Counted from the first letter of the stretch, positions 23,996-34,137 are shown. The stretch is DNA of 64,000 nt from Eubacterium limosum (GCF_000807675.2 NZ_CP019962.1:2170001-2234000); one strand, 5' to 3'. The notes: generated from the letters alone by a model not told the origin. Numbers and translations are program-made.

Positions 23996-26914
23996 TTGAA
24001 AGTACACGACAACCACCATGGATTCACCCTTTTGAGGGAGGAAAATATCGAAGAAGTAAACGGCGTTGCCCGGGTTTTTGAGCATGACAAAACCGGGGCC
24101 CGCCTCATCTATATATCCAACGATGATGATAACAAGGTGTTCCACATTGGGTTCAGAACACCCTCGGACAACAGTACCGGTGTAGCCCATATTATGGAGC
24201 ATTCCGTTTTATGCGGCTCTAGAAAATACCCGGTCAAGGAGCCTTTTGTAGAGCTGGCCAAGGGTTCCATGAACACTTTTTTAAACGCTATGACCTACCC
24301 GGACAAGACGGTCTATCCCATTGCCAGCACCAACGACAAGGATTTTATGAATCTGATGGACGTCTATCTGGATGCGGTGTTTTATCCAGACATTTACAAT
24401 ACGCCGCATATCTTCCATCAGGAGGGATGGCACTACCATCTTGAAAACAAGGAGGACCCCATTACCTATAACGGCGTGGTCTACAATGAGATGAAGGGCG
24501 TTTATTCAAGCCCCGAGGAAGTGCTGCAGCGTAAAATCTTCCAGACCCTTTATCCAGATTCTATCTATGGTGAGGAGTCTGGCGGCTACCCGGAAAATAT
24601 TCCGGACCTTACATTTGAAGACTTTGCCGCATTCCATAAAAAGTTGTACCATCCGTCCAATTCCTATATTTACCTTTACGGTGACGGCGATATGGACGCC
24701 CATTTAAAATATCTGGATGAGGCCTATCTGAGCCAGTTTGACCGTGCCGATATTGACAGCGAGATTCCGATTCAGGTACCTTTTGAAGAAATGGCCGTGG
24801 CTTCAGACAGCTACCCGATTCCGTCGGATGAGGACCAGAAAAACAAGGACTATCTCTCTCTGAGCTATGTGCTGGAAAATGAGCCGACCTTTGAGGATAT
24901 ACTGGCCTTTGACGTGCTGGGCCACATTCTGCTTGGTGCAAACTCCGCACCGCTCAAGAAGGCGCTCTTAGATCTTAACATTTGTAAAGAGGTGGATTAC
25001 GCTTATTCCAGCTCTATGAAGCAGCCCTATTTTTCCATTGTGCTCAAACATACGGATGAAAAATATAAGGAGCTGTTTATTGAGACAGTGGAAAAGACCC
25101 TGGAAGATCTGGTGAAAAACGGTCTTGATAAGCGCAGCGTGGAAGCTGGCATCAACATCAATGAATTTATGCTCATCGAGGGTGAGTATGGCTCCTACCC
25201 CAAAGGTCTGATGTACGGACTGGAAATGTTCGATACCTGGCTTTATGGCGGCGACCCGCTTTCACATCTGAAGTATCGCGATGCGATTTCCAAGCTTCGT
25301 ATGAGCAGTGAAAACCGGGGTTTTGAAGCTCTGATCGCGCGTTATCTGCTGGGCAACCCGCACCAGGCATTTGTGAGCATTCACCCGGACAGCAGTCTGG
25401 CTGAAAAGAAAGAAAAGGCCTTCAGCGATAAGCTGGAAGCCTATAAGAAATCCCTGTCACCAGAAGAACTGGATGACCTGGTGGCGGATACACAGGCGCT
25501 TTTAGAACGTCAGAACACCGAGGACAGTCCTGAAGCCCTCGAGAGTATTCCGAAGCTGAGCCTTGATGAAATCAATAAAAAGGCCCGCAAGGTGGTACTT
25601 TATGAAGAAGAATTCAAAGGGCATAAGCTGCTTTATCATCCGGGGTATACCGGAGGTATCGCTTATGTCAAGTTCTACTTTGACACGCACACCGTCCCCC
25701 AGGAGGATCTGAAATATCTGTCTCTGGTCAATAAAATCATTGGCCGGGTCAGTACTGAGGATTATGACTATGAACGCCTGAACCAGGAGATTGAGATCAG
25801 TACTGGCGGCATCTCTTCCAGTGTTGAAACCTACGATAACATCAAAGAGAGCGGACGCTACGAGAGTAAATTTGCCATCAAGGGCAAGGCCGTAGTTGCC
25901 AATGTCAAGCGTCTGCTGGAGCTCATCGAATCCACGATTTTACGGAGCCGCTTTGACGAGCGCCATCTGATTGAGGACATTGTCGGTGAAATCCGTATGA
26001 ATAAGGAAAACCAGTTCCTGATGGGCGGCCACACAGTGAGTGTCCAGCGTCTTCAGTCCTACTATTCCCAGTCAGCCAGAATGTTTGAAGAACTTGGCGG
26101 TGTTGAGTTTTACCAGTTCCTGGCAGATCTCGACGATCATTTTGACGAACGCTGGGAAGAGCTGTCTGCTAAACTGAAGGAAGTTGCGAATACGATCTTT
26201 AATAAAAAAGGCATGATCATCAGCATCACTGGTGACAAGGATCTGAAAGAGCCAGTGCTTGAAGCTGTGGGCAGTTTTTTAGAAAACCTGCCGGACCGTG
26301 ATCTGGAAACCTATCGTTACCATTTTGATCTGGAGGTTAAGGATGAGGGCTTTATGACAGCCGCCAAGATCCAGTATGTTTCCAAAGGCTTTAACATTCG
26401 TGATCTGGGCTACACCTACAATGGCAGTATGCTGGTGCTTAAATCCATCCTGGCTATGGACTACCTCTGGAACCGTATCCGTGTCCAGGGAGGGGCCTAT
26501 GGCGCACATTTTGGCATCAACCGGGCCGGTGAGCTTTACTTTGCCTCTTTCCGTGACCCGAACCTGTCCAAAACACTGGACGCCTATAACGAAGCCTTTG
26601 AATACGTCGAAAATCTGGATGTTTCCAGACGTGAAATGGAAAAATACATTATCGGAACCATCAGCAGCAAGGATGTGCCTTTATCGACAGCCTTGAAAGC
26701 AGACTCGGCTGATACCATGTATTTTAACAAGACCACCCAGGAGGATCTCCAGAAGGAACGAGATGAAATTCTGGGGACGACGAATGAAAGCCTGCGCGGC
26801 ACCGCGGCCATGATTCGTGAGGCTATGGATAAAAATGTGCTCTGCGTCATTGGGAGCGAGGAAGCAGTGCGCGCAGCCGAGGATGAGTTTAAAGAAATAA
26901 AATACATTAAATAG
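23996..26914 (+). CDS. M16-family zinc metallopeptidase, presequence-protease (PreP/Cym1) type
   Basis: 972 residues from TTG 23996, 7 bases after AAGGAG; an in-frame ATG at 23975 lacks a site. The inverted zinc motif is H65-IME-H69 with E165 as the third ligand (YNEMKGVYSS). Two tandem halves form the clam-shell peptidasome that degrades unstructured peptides. No signal peptide, so cytoplasmic. It overlaps the next gene's upstream region closely. Confidence 0.92.
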   Translation: MKVHDNHHGFTLLREENIEEVNGVARVFEHDKTGARLIYISNDDDNKVFHIGFRTPSDNSTGVAHIMEHSVLCGSRKYPVKEPFVELAKGSMNTFLNAMTYPDKTVYPIASTNDKDFMNLMDVYLDAVFYPDIYNTPHIFHQEGWHYHLENKEDPITYNGVVYNEMKGVYSSPEEVLQRKIFQTLYPDSIYGEESGGYPENIPDLTFEDFAAFHKKLYHPSNSYIYLYGDGDMDAHLKYLDEAYLSQFDRADIDSEIPIQVPFEEMAVASDSYPIPSDEDQKNKDYLSLSYVLENEPTFEDILAFDVLGHILLGANSAPLKKALLDLNICKEVDYAYSSSMKQPYFSIVLKHTDEKYKELFIETVEKTLEDLVKNGLDKRSVEAGININEFMLIEGEYGSYPKGLMYGLEMFDTWLYGGDPLSHLKYRDAISKLRMSSENRGFEALIARYLLGNPHQAFVSIHPDSSLAEKKEKAFSDKLEAYKKSLSPEELDDLVADTQALLERQNTEDSPEALESIPKLSLDEINKKARKVVLYEEEFKGHKLLYHPGYTGGIAYVKFYFDTHTVPQEDLKYLSLVNKIIGRVSTEDYDYERLNQEIEISTGGISSSVETYDNIKESGRYESKFAIKGKAVVANVKRLLELIESTILRSRFDERHLIEDIVGEIRMNKENQFLMGGHTVSVQRLQSYYSQSARMFEELGGVEFYQFLADLDDHFDERWEELSAKLKEVANTIFNKKGMIISITGDKDLKEPVLEAVGSFLENLPDRDLETYRYHFDLEVKDEGFMTAAKIQYVSKGFNIRDLGYTYNGSMLVLKSILAMDYLWNRIRVQGGAYGAHFGINRAGELYFASFRDPNLSKTLDAYNEAFEYVENLDVSRREMEKYIIGTISSKDVPLSTALKADSADTMYFNKTTQEDLQKERDEILGTTNESLRGTAAMIREAMDKNVLCVIGSEEAVRAAEDEFKEIKYIK

Positions 26915-26928
26915 TGTGGCGGGGATCA

Positions 26929-28560
26929 ATGAAGAGGAAAATTATTTCAGTTTTAGGGGCTTTGCTGCTGGCCTTTGGGGTCTTTGGCAGCAGTGCGTGG
27001 GCGGCGATGCCGTCCTTTGGCCCCGACGAGGGAGTTGTTGTCTTTGAGGTAAACAGCGGCGATGTTCTGGTGGAACAAAACGCAGACGAACGCTACTACC
27101 CGGCCAGCACGACAAAGCTTATGACCGCTTTAACGGCTCTGGATTATGTGGGCTCAAGCCTGAATGATAAGGTAACCGTTGGCGATGAGGTTAAGCTCAT
27201 CGGCTACGAGAGCAGCGTAGCCCATCTTGAGGTTGGAGAAATCTATACCTGGGAACAGCTGCTGTACGCGCTGCTGCTGCCGTCGGGCAATGACGCGGCC
27301 AACGTGATCGCGGCCAATATCGGGCGTAAGATCAGCGGAAATGAAAAGATGGATTATAACCAGGCCATGACGGTTTTTGTGGATCAAATGAACGCTAAGG
27401 CACAGCAGATGGGCCTTAAGAATACACATTTTAAAAATGCCCACGGCCTTCACGATCCCGACCATTACACCACGCCAGCGGATATGGCGGTGATCGGGAA
27501 GACCGCCTTTTCCAATGAGACCATCTCAAAGGTGGAGGGAACCAAAGTCTATGAAATGACCACCAACCGCGGCGAACCGCAGAAATGGAAAAATACCGAC
27601 ATGCTTCTCTACAAGGACGCCGCCGACTACGGCGGAACCATCGAGGAGGGAAGAACCGATAATCCTTACTACAATGCCAAGGCAAAGGGCGGCAAGACCG
27701 GCAACACCGATGAAGCCGGCCGCTGCTTTGTCTATAACGCCGAGGATGGTGACGCCAAGATTGTCGGGGTGATCATGAAAGGCGACGAAAAGGGGATTTT
27801 TGCCGAGGCCAGCAATACCATCAACGCTGCCTTTGATGACAACCGCTTGCTGGACTGGACCGATGATTCCGGCCATTATAAAGATTTTACGGTGATCAAT
27901 GCCCACTATAAGGACGGCAAAAATCTGTCGGTTAAGACAAAGGAAGCCTACAGCTCCATGATCCCCAAGGGTCAGGAAGACAAATATACTGCCAAGGTCT
28001 CCTGGGACACCAGCCTTCTGGCTGATACCGACAAAGGGCTGAAAGTAGTGGGGGACATTGAGCCCGACGCTCAGGTCGGGACACTGACCATCTACGAGGG
28101 CACCGACTCGGTAAAATCGACACCGCTATACGCCCAGAATCAGATTCGTCCCAGAAATTTCTGGGATTATCTGAGAATTGCAGCCTTTATCGGCATTCCA
28201 CTGCTGGTGATTCTGTTTATCTTTTTCCGTTTTTATGTTTACCGCAAACGGAGAATCATGCGGGAAAAACAGGCCCGGGCCCGAAGAAGGGCGAAACGGA
28301 AACTCTATGAATCTCAGGGCTATACCGGATCAGAGACACCTCCGCGAAAAACCACCACCGGTGAGCCGCCGCGCAGGCCCCAGCAAAAACGCCCATCTGG
28401 CAGCGCGCCAAGGAAAAAAACCTCAGGCTCAGCTTCACCGGGAAGACCTGTGGAGCGCAATGCTACCGCACGGCCGGTACAAAAGAAAAAACGCCCAACC
28501 TCTGGGCAGTCGGGCAGCCGCTCGCAGCAAGGCCCGCGAACAGGCACAAAAAAGCGATAA
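26929..28560 (+). CDS. D-alanyl-D-alanine carboxypeptidase (DacF/PBP5-like) with basic cytoplasmic tail
   Basis: 543 residues. Signal peptide with AWA cleavage near residue 25. Penicillin-binding motifs S60-TT-K63, S119-G-N121 and K256-T-G258 mark an S11 carboxypeptidase that trims the fifth D-Ala from peptidoglycan. A membrane helix around residues 405-430 replaces the usual amphipathic C-terminal anchor. About 110 further residues, very rich in Arg, Lys, Pro, Ser and Gly, should lie inside the cell and be disordered. The ATG at 26929 follows GGCGGGGA; it starts 14 bases after the M16 stop codon. Confidence 0.9.
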   Translation: MKRKIISVLGALLLAFGVFGSSAWAAMPSFGPDEGVVVFEVNSGDVLVEQNADERYYPASTTKLMTALTALDYVGSSLNDKVTVGDEVKLIGYESSVAHLEVGEIYTWEQLLYALLLPSGNDAANVIAANIGRKISGNEKMDYNQAMTVFVDQMNAKAQQMGLKNTHFKNAHGLHDPDHYTTPADMAVIGKTAFSNETISKVEGTKVYEMTTNRGEPQKWKNTDMLLYKDAADYGGTIEEGRTDNPYYNAKAKGGKTGNTDEAGRCFVYNAEDGDAKIVGVIMKGDEKGIFAEASNTINAAFDDNRLLDWTDDSGHYKDFTVINAHYKDGKNLSVKTKEAYSSMIPKGQEDKYTAKVSWDTSLLADTDKGLKVVGDIEPDAQVGTLTIYEGTDSVKSTPLYAQNQIRPRNFWDYLRIAAFIGIPLLVILFIFFRFYVYRKRRIMREKQARARRRAKRKLYESQGYTGSETPPRKTTTGEPPRRPQQKRPSGSAPRKKTSGSASPGRPVERNATARPVQKKKRPTSGQSGSRSQQGPRTGTKKR

Positions 28561-28572
28561 AAACTGAATAAA

Positions 28573-28617
28573 TACACACAAAGCCCCGGACAAGCGCTGT
28601 CCGGGGCTTTGTGTGTG
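28573..28617. terminator. Long G+C-rich hairpin, probable terminator
   Basis: An 18-19 bp perfect stem (ACACACAAAGCCCCGGACA with its complement) and a 5-base loop. There is no U-run, only alternating GT, so termination strength is uncertain. Confidence 0.6.
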
Positions 28618-28728
28618 CGAAAGATTTGCGATTTATTGATTCTGTTCATGATTACATATTTTGTTTTGCCGTTAAAAAGGTTATAATAGACCAATGGTTT
28701 ATACGATAAAATAAAGGAGGCGGGGACA

Positions 28729-31131
28729 ATGTACAAAATACCTGAGCTGCTGGCGCCGGCCGGCACCCTGGAGAGCATCCGCGCGGCCATAAACGGTGGG
28801 GCAGACGCGGTCTATTTTGGCGGCAAGGCCTTTAACGCCAGACGCAACGCGGGCAATATGGACGAGATGGAAATGACAGAAGCTGTGGCGCTGTGCAGGC
28901 AGTATGGCGTAAAAGTCTATGTGACACTCAACATTCTCATCAAGGATGAAGAGTTTGAAGATCTGGTACATTATCTGAACTTTCTGGCAGGTCTGGGCAT
29001 TGACGGCCTTATTGTCCAGGACCCAGGGCTGATCTTTCTGCTGCAAAAATATTTTCCGGAGTTCAGGCTCCAGACCAGTACCCAGGGATCTGTGTACGGC
29101 CTTGAGGGTACCCTGTTCTTTGAAAAGCTGGGCTTTATGCGGGTGGTGCTTCCAAGGGAGATGCCCATTTCAGAAGCAGACATGGTCGCTGGTCAAACCC
29201 GGGTAGAGGTCAAGCTTTTCTGTCATGGTGCGCTCTGTTATGCCTACTCAGGTCAGTGTCTGATGAGCAGCATGATCGGTGGCAGAAGCGGTAACCGAGG
29301 ACTCTGTGCCCAGCCCTGCCGTAAAAAATATCAGCTGAGAGACGCAGATAAGCACCTGATTAAGGAGGGCTATCTGCTCAGTATGAAGGACTTGAACATT
29401 AGAGACAGGCTTAATGAGGTGGCACAGGCGGGCATTGACTCGCTGAAGATTGAGGGGCGGATGAAAAGTCCCGAGTACGTGTACGCTGTGACCCGGGCCT
29501 ACCGTGAAGCTCTGGACGCTGTGGACGAAAAAGGAAAGACACCGTCCATCACGGAAAAAGAGCTGGCTCAGGTGTTTAACCGTTCCTTCACAGAGGGCCG
29601 TCTTTTTAGTGACCCGCAAGTCATTGGTGATGTGGTGGGGCGCAACCGGGGGACTTTGGCAGGCCATATTATTGGCTGTGAGAGTGGCAGGCTTTTGATC
29701 GAGGCTCTGCCGGATACAGTCTTTTCAGTGGGCGACGGCCTGTCTTTTGGGGAGGGCTCTGAAATGGGAATGCGGATTGATGCGCTTTTCGATTTAAAGG
29801 GACGCCCGTTAACCGCAGAAAAACCGGGTATAAAGGTTAAGGTGCCGAGCCGGTTTAAGGTACCTGTTGACACACCTGTCTACCGTAACCACGACGCCCG
29901 CCTGACCAGACGGCTGAAGCGTGCGAGCCGGGCGGCGGAGCCAGCCGGGCAGCAGCCTGTGCGCTTCAGGCTGAGGCTGGCCCTCGGTGAACCGGCAGAG
30001 GTTACCGCGGAGGCGGGAGAGCAGGTGGTGACCAGAGTTTCAGATATCACGCCAACAGCGGCCCAGAAGCTGCCGCTGACCTGTGAGATGCTGTCCGGGC
30101 AGTTTGAACGGCTGGGAGATACGGGCTATCAGTTTGGTGGTTTGGACGCAGACATCGAGCCGGGAATTTTCTTATCAAAGGGCGAGCTGAACGCGCTGCG
30201 CCGGGAGATCGTGGAAGCTCTGGACGCAGAACAGAAAGAAGAAAAGCCTGTGCCGGTGGTCTTTTCACTCAGCCATGAGCTGCCAGTCAAGCGGGAGGTT
30301 AAAAAGCCGCTCCTGTCGCTGGAGCCCGTTGGCAGGGCAGATTTTGAAGCGCTCTGCGGCCTGGCTGTGGATGAGCTGGTGCTTCCGGTACAAGACCTCA
30401 GCAGGCCCCAGGACTGTGAGAGACCCATTGCATGCGCCCACGAATGCGGTAAGCGCGTGCTGCTCGCCTTTCCAAGGATCATGGACACCGCAGCGTCCGC
30501 ACGGCTAAAGGCTCGTCTTGAAGATTTCTGCGGCCTGCACCACGATGGCATACTTATAAAGAATTATGAGGTACTGAACCTGTTTCAGAACAGACCGGTT
30601 TATAAAGAAGCAGACCAGCCTTTTAACCTGCTTAACGCTCTGGCTATGAAGCAGCTAAAAGAATGGCAGGTGGACGGCGGTGTGCTGTCACCAGAGCTGA
30701 GTGCCGCGGAGGCTGCTGGGCTGGCAAAGCGCTCAGCCATCAGCTGTGTGCTGCCCGTATATGGCCGTCAGGAGATTATGGTGAGCGCCAACTGTGTGTA
30801 CAACTGTGCGGACAAGCAATGCGAAGGTTGTCAGAGATACCAGGGCTGGGCAGCCCTGACCGACGAGCGGGGCGCCTCCTTTCCGCTGCGCAAGGACACA
30901 GACAACATTATTCATATCTACAACGGCGATGTGCTTCTCTTAAAAGAGGAGCTGAAGCGCCAGAAGCATATTGATAAATGGCGGATTTACGCTACAGACG
31001 AAGGATCAGAAGAGCTGGAGAATGTGGTAAGCTACTACCGAAACGCGCTTGATAAGGGTGCTTTCGGTCCTATGCCCGGCCGTGCCGGAGTCCGCTATAC
31101 AAAAGGAAATTTTAAACGAGGAGTCGAATAG
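28729..31131 (+). CDS. U32-family protein with DUF3656 (RlhA-like)
   Basis: 800 residues. The N-terminal U32 barrel (ELLAPAG...GADAVYFGG) carries cysteines C170, C177, C193 and C197, expected to bind an iron-sulfur cluster. The middle holds a DUF3656-type insert. This arrangement matches E. coli RlhA, needed for 23S rRNA C2501 hydroxylation, rather than a true collagenase. A further cysteine cluster (CVYNCADKQCEGC) lies near residue 690. A TATAAT at 28682-28687 and a strong AAGGAGG site precede it. mutS2 follows 7 bases after the stop. Confidence 0.88.
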   Translation: MYKIPELLAPAGTLESIRAAINGGADAVYFGGKAFNARRNAGNMDEMEMTEAVALCRQYGVKVYVTLNILIKDEEFEDLVHYLNFLAGLGIDGLIVQDPGLIFLLQKYFPEFRLQTSTQGSVYGLEGTLFFEKLGFMRVVLPREMPISEADMVAGQTRVEVKLFCHGALCYAYSGQCLMSSMIGGRSGNRGLCAQPCRKKYQLRDADKHLIKEGYLLSMKDLNIRDRLNEVAQAGIDSLKIEGRMKSPEYVYAVTRAYREALDAVDEKGKTPSITEKELAQVFNRSFTEGRLFSDPQVIGDVVGRNRGTLAGHIIGCESGRLLIEALPDTVFSVGDGLSFGEGSEMGMRIDALFDLKGRPLTAEKPGIKVKVPSRFKVPVDTPVYRNHDARLTRRLKRASRAAEPAGQQPVRFRLRLALGEPAEVTAEAGEQVVTRVSDITPTAAQKLPLTCEMLSGQFERLGDTGYQFGGLDADIEPGIFLSKGELNALRREIVEALDAEQKEEKPVPVVFSLSHELPVKREVKKPLLSLEPVGRADFEALCGLAVDELVLPVQDLSRPQDCERPIACAHECGKRVLLAFPRIMDTAASARLKARLEDFCGLHHDGILIKNYEVLNLFQNRPVYKEADQPFNLLNALAMKQLKEWQVDGGVLSPELSAAEAAGLAKRSAISCVLPVYGRQEIMVSANCVYNCADKQCEGCQRYQGWAALTDERGASFPLRKDTDNIIHIYNGDVLLLKEELKRQKHIDKWRIYATDEGSEELENVVSYYRNALDKGAFGPMPGRAGVRYTKGNFKRGVE

Positions 31132-31138
31132 TAATAAA

Positions 31139-33508
31139 ATGGACAAACGAAGTCTGAAGGTACTGGAATACCCCAAAATATTGGAAATACTCAAGGGACA
31201 CTGTGTCAGTGAGGGAGCAAAGGAGCGGGCAGCCGCTCTGGTTCCCAACGAGACCGTCTACGAGGTGGAAAGGGCACTTGGCGTCACCGGTGAAGCACTC
31301 AATATGATGCTGCGCAACGGGCGACCGCCGCTTTCCGAAATCAAAAATACCAGCGACTATGTGCACCGGGCATCCATCGGAGCCATGCTCTCCATGAAGG
31401 AGCTGCTGGCCGTCGCATCCCTGCTGCGCATTGTCAAGGATATGGAAAACTATTATTACAATGATACTCAGCTCGAAACCCTGGACCAGCTGAAAAACCT
31501 GTTTACACTGCTGACCCCCTGTGAGGAGCTGGAAAAGGAGATCAGCCATAAAATCTTATCCGAGGGTGAGATGGCAGACAACGCATCACGGGAGCTCTCA
31601 CGCATCCGGCGCGAGATCAACTTTAAAAACACACGTATTTCCGACAAGCTTAACGGCATTATCTCTGCGTCGCAGAATGAAAAATATCTGCAGGAACGCA
31701 TCATTACTATCCGTAACAACCGGTATGTGGTTCCCGTCAAGCAGGAGTACCGGGGCCAGATTCCCGGCATTGTGCTGGATCGGTCGGCCAGCGGCGCTAC
31801 CCTTTACATTGAGCCCCTGGCCGTAGTCGAGCTCAATAACGACCTCAAGGTGCTGGCAGCTGAGGAGGAAAAGGAAATGATACGCATCCTCAAGGAGCTG
31901 TCCGAAAAGGTCGCGAACTATAAAGAAGAGGTCATCGAGGATTACAACCTGTTGGTTGAGCTGGACTTTCAGTTTGCAAAGGGCAAATATGGCCTGGCTA
32001 TTGGCGGCGTGCTAACCCATGTGAGTGAGGAAGGAAAAATCCATTTTATCAAAGGACGCCATCCTCTCATTGACCCCAAGGTAGTGGTGGCTTCGGATAT
32101 TTACATGGACGAAGACATTGACACTATGATCATTACCGGGCCCAATACGGGCGGTAAGACGGTTACCCTGAAAACCATCGGCCTGCTGAACCTCATGGTG
32201 CAGTCCGGGCTGTTTGTCCCGGTCAGAGAGGGCAGCGCTACCCGGGTATATAAGAATATCTACGCCGACATTGGGGATGAACAGAGCATTGAGCAGAGTC
32301 TCAGCACCTTCTCCTCCCATATGACGAACATTGTGGACATTATGAAGAACGCAGATGCTGACGCCCTGGTGCTTTTTGATGAGCTGGGCGCAGGCACCGA
32401 CCCCACCGAGGGAGCGGCGCTGGCGATCTCTATTCTGAATACCCTGCATGAGCGGGGTGTGACCAGTGTATCCACCACACATTACAGCGAGCTCAAGGAA
32501 TACGCTCTGGTCACCCGAGGCGTTGTCAACGCATCGGTTGAGTTCGATGTGGCTACATTGCGGCCAACCTTTAAGCTGCTCATTGGTGTACCGGGAAAAT
32601 CCAACGCTTTCGAGATCGCGAGGCGGCTTGGCTTGAGTGAGGACATCATCGAAGCGTCTAAAAAGCTCATTGAGAATGAAGCCATCCGTTTTGAGGAAAC
32701 CCTGATCAAAATTGAGGAAAAACGGAAAAAGACCGAGGCCGAGCATGAGGAGATCCTGCGCCTGAGACGTCAGATTGAGGACATGAAGGCCGAAATGGCA
32801 GATGAACGGGAAAAAGCCAGGGCGGCGAGCGCCGAACTGATCGAGCGCGCCCAGGAAGAGGCCAGTGCCATTGTGCGGGACACCCGTCAAGAGACAGAGG
32901 AAATCTATAAGGAGATCCGCTATATTCAGGAAACCACTGCCAAGAGTGTCAAGGATAATAAAAAGCTGGAGGCCCTGAGAAGAAAGATCAAGGATCAGGA
33001 AAAAAATATCTTTGATATGTATAAAATCGCCCGGCCCGAGGAGGACGAGGAGCTGGATATCGACGATATCAAAATGGGCATGAAGGTTCATGTCCAGAGC
33101 CTCCACAAAGAGGGCGAGGTGGTTAAGATCATGCCAAAGGACAGCAGCGTCATGGTTCAGACCGACAATATGAAGCTTAAAGTGGGGCTGGCAGATTTAA
33201 CCAAATCCAAGGCCATTGCCAAGCCAAAGGAAAAGAAGGTCAGCTACAAAAGCGCAGACCGTCACACTATGGACACCAAGCTTGACCTTCGGGGTAAAAA
33301 CGGGGAGGAATCTCTGTATCTGGTGGATAAGATGATCAGCGATGCGGTAGTCTCAGGAACCCACCAGCTTATGATTGTCCACGGCAAGGGCACCGGCAAG
33401 CTGCGGCAGGTCATACACGCCTACCTTAAGGATAACAGCCTGATTAAAGACTTCCGTTTGGGTGCGCCAAACGAGGGCGGCTCTGGTGTAACGGTTGTTG
33501 AACTGTAG
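31139..33508 (+). CDS. mutS2: Endonuclease MutS2
   Basis: 789 residues from ATG 31139, the start that gives the family's MDKRSLKVLEYPKIL opening. The nearest ribosome site (GAGGAG, 31118-31123) is 15 bases away, so translation may depend on coupling to the U32 gene. MutS core and clamp, Walker A GPNTGGKT (from residue 334), Walker B LFDELGAGTDPTEG, a long coiled coil, a KOW-like region and a C-terminal Smr nuclease domain (LDLRG, HGKGTGKLR). In Firmicutes MutS2 also acts on collided ribosomes. Confidence 0.96.
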   Translation: MDKRSLKVLEYPKILEILKGHCVSEGAKERAAALVPNETVYEVERALGVTGEALNMMLRNGRPPLSEIKNTSDYVHRASIGAMLSMKELLAVASLLRIVKDMENYYYNDTQLETLDQLKNLFTLLTPCEELEKEISHKILSEGEMADNASRELSRIRREINFKNTRISDKLNGIISASQNEKYLQERIITIRNNRYVVPVKQEYRGQIPGIVLDRSASGATLYIEPLAVVELNNDLKVLAAEEEKEMIRILKELSEKVANYKEEVIEDYNLLVELDFQFAKGKYGLAIGGVLTHVSEEGKIHFIKGRHPLIDPKVVVASDIYMDEDIDTMIITGPNTGGKTVTLKTIGLLNLMVQSGLFVPVREGSATRVYKNIYADIGDEQSIEQSLSTFSSHMTNIVDIMKNADADALVLFDELGAGTDPTEGAALAISILNTLHERGVTSVSTTHYSELKEYALVTRGVVNASVEFDVATLRPTFKLLIGVPGKSNAFEIARRLGLSEDIIEASKKLIENEAIRFEETLIKIEEKRKKTEAEHEEILRLRRQIEDMKAEMADEREKARAASAELIERAQEEASAIVRDTRQETEEIYKEIRYIQETTAKSVKDNKKLEALRRKIKDQEKNIFDMYKIARPEEDEELDIDDIKMGMKVHVQSLHKEGEVVKIMPKDSSVMVQTDNMKLKVGLADLTKSKAIAKPKEKKVSYKSADRHTMDTKLDLRGKNGEESLYLVDKMISDAVVSGTHQLMIVHGKGTGKLRQVIHAYLKDNSLIKDFRLGAPNEGGSGVTVVEL

Positions 33509-33515
33509 TTCGTAG

Positions 33516-33537
33516 GATGTATTTTTTTAAATACATC
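33516..33537 (+). terminator. Weak hairpin after mutS2
   Basis: GATGTATTT / AAATACATC stem with a T4 loop but no T-run afterwards; a weak terminator at best. Confidence 0.4.
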
Positions 33538-33652
33538 AGTATTCCTAATGCTTTATGGATGAAAACATGTTAGAATAAAAAATGGTGAGTATGGAATAAG
33601 GTCTGTTTTTTCGGAAAAAGTCTTTATCTTTATAAAGAAAAGTTAACAAAGG

Positions 33653-33681
33653 TTGACAAATTTCAGGAGATTCAGTATAAT
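33653..33681 (+). promoter_or_regulatory. Consensus promoter of the PerR-like gene
   Basis: Perfect TTGACA (33653-33658), 17 bases, perfect TATAAT (33676-33681). Confidence 0.9.
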
Positions 33682-33696
33682 TAAGTCATCAATTAT
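33677..33696. promoter_or_regulatory. Candidate autoregulatory operator
   Basis: ATAATT, 8 bases, AATTAT: a perfect inverted repeat overlapping the -10, similar in base composition to Per/Fur boxes. Confidence 0.45.
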
Positions 33697-33717
33697 TATC
33701 TAGGAGTGGTTCTAAAG

Positions 33718-34137
33718 ATGAATGCAGATTTACAAGAATACAGAGAACGAATTAAGAGTGTGGGTTTGAAAGCAACGCCACAGAGAATAAGCGTATTAAA
33801 AGTTCTTTCAGAAACGGATGAACATCCCAGCGCTGAGATGCTCATGGATAAACTGAAAAATGAAGGTAGCATCATGTCTGTTGGAACCATCTATAACATT
33901 CTTGAAACGTTCGAGGAAAAAGGATTGATTTTGAAGTTGCACGATCATAACGAGGTTATGCGTTTTGATGCGCGCACGGGTTTTCACGTTCATATCTTTA
34001 ACAAGAAGACCAATCAGATTGAAGATTATTTTGACAATGACCTGGAAGTACTTCTGAAGGATTATCTGAAGGATAAACTTCCCGAGGACGTTACACTTGA
34101 TCATTTGGATATCGCTTTGTATTCACAGTCTGCCTAA
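33718..34137 (+). CDS. PerR-like Fur-family regulator without cysteines
   Basis: 139 residues. The N-terminal winged helix (ATPQRISVLKVL, VGTIYNILETF) and C-terminal dimer domain are intact. H36, D84, H90, H92 and D103 align with the five PerR regulatory-metal ligands (H37, D85, H91, H93, D104 in B. subtilis). The protein has no cysteine at all, so the usual Cys4 structural zinc site is missing. Expected role: metal-dependent peroxide or iron sensing repressor. ATG 33718 follows TAGGAG; GTG 33706 overlaps it. Confidence 0.88.
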   Translation: MNADLQEYRERIKSVGLKATPQRISVLKVLSETDEHPSAEMLMDKLKNEGSIMSVGTIYNILETFEEKGLILKLHDHNEVMRFDARTGFHVHIFNKKTNQIEDYFDNDLEVLLKDYLKDKLPEDVTLDHLDIALYSQSA

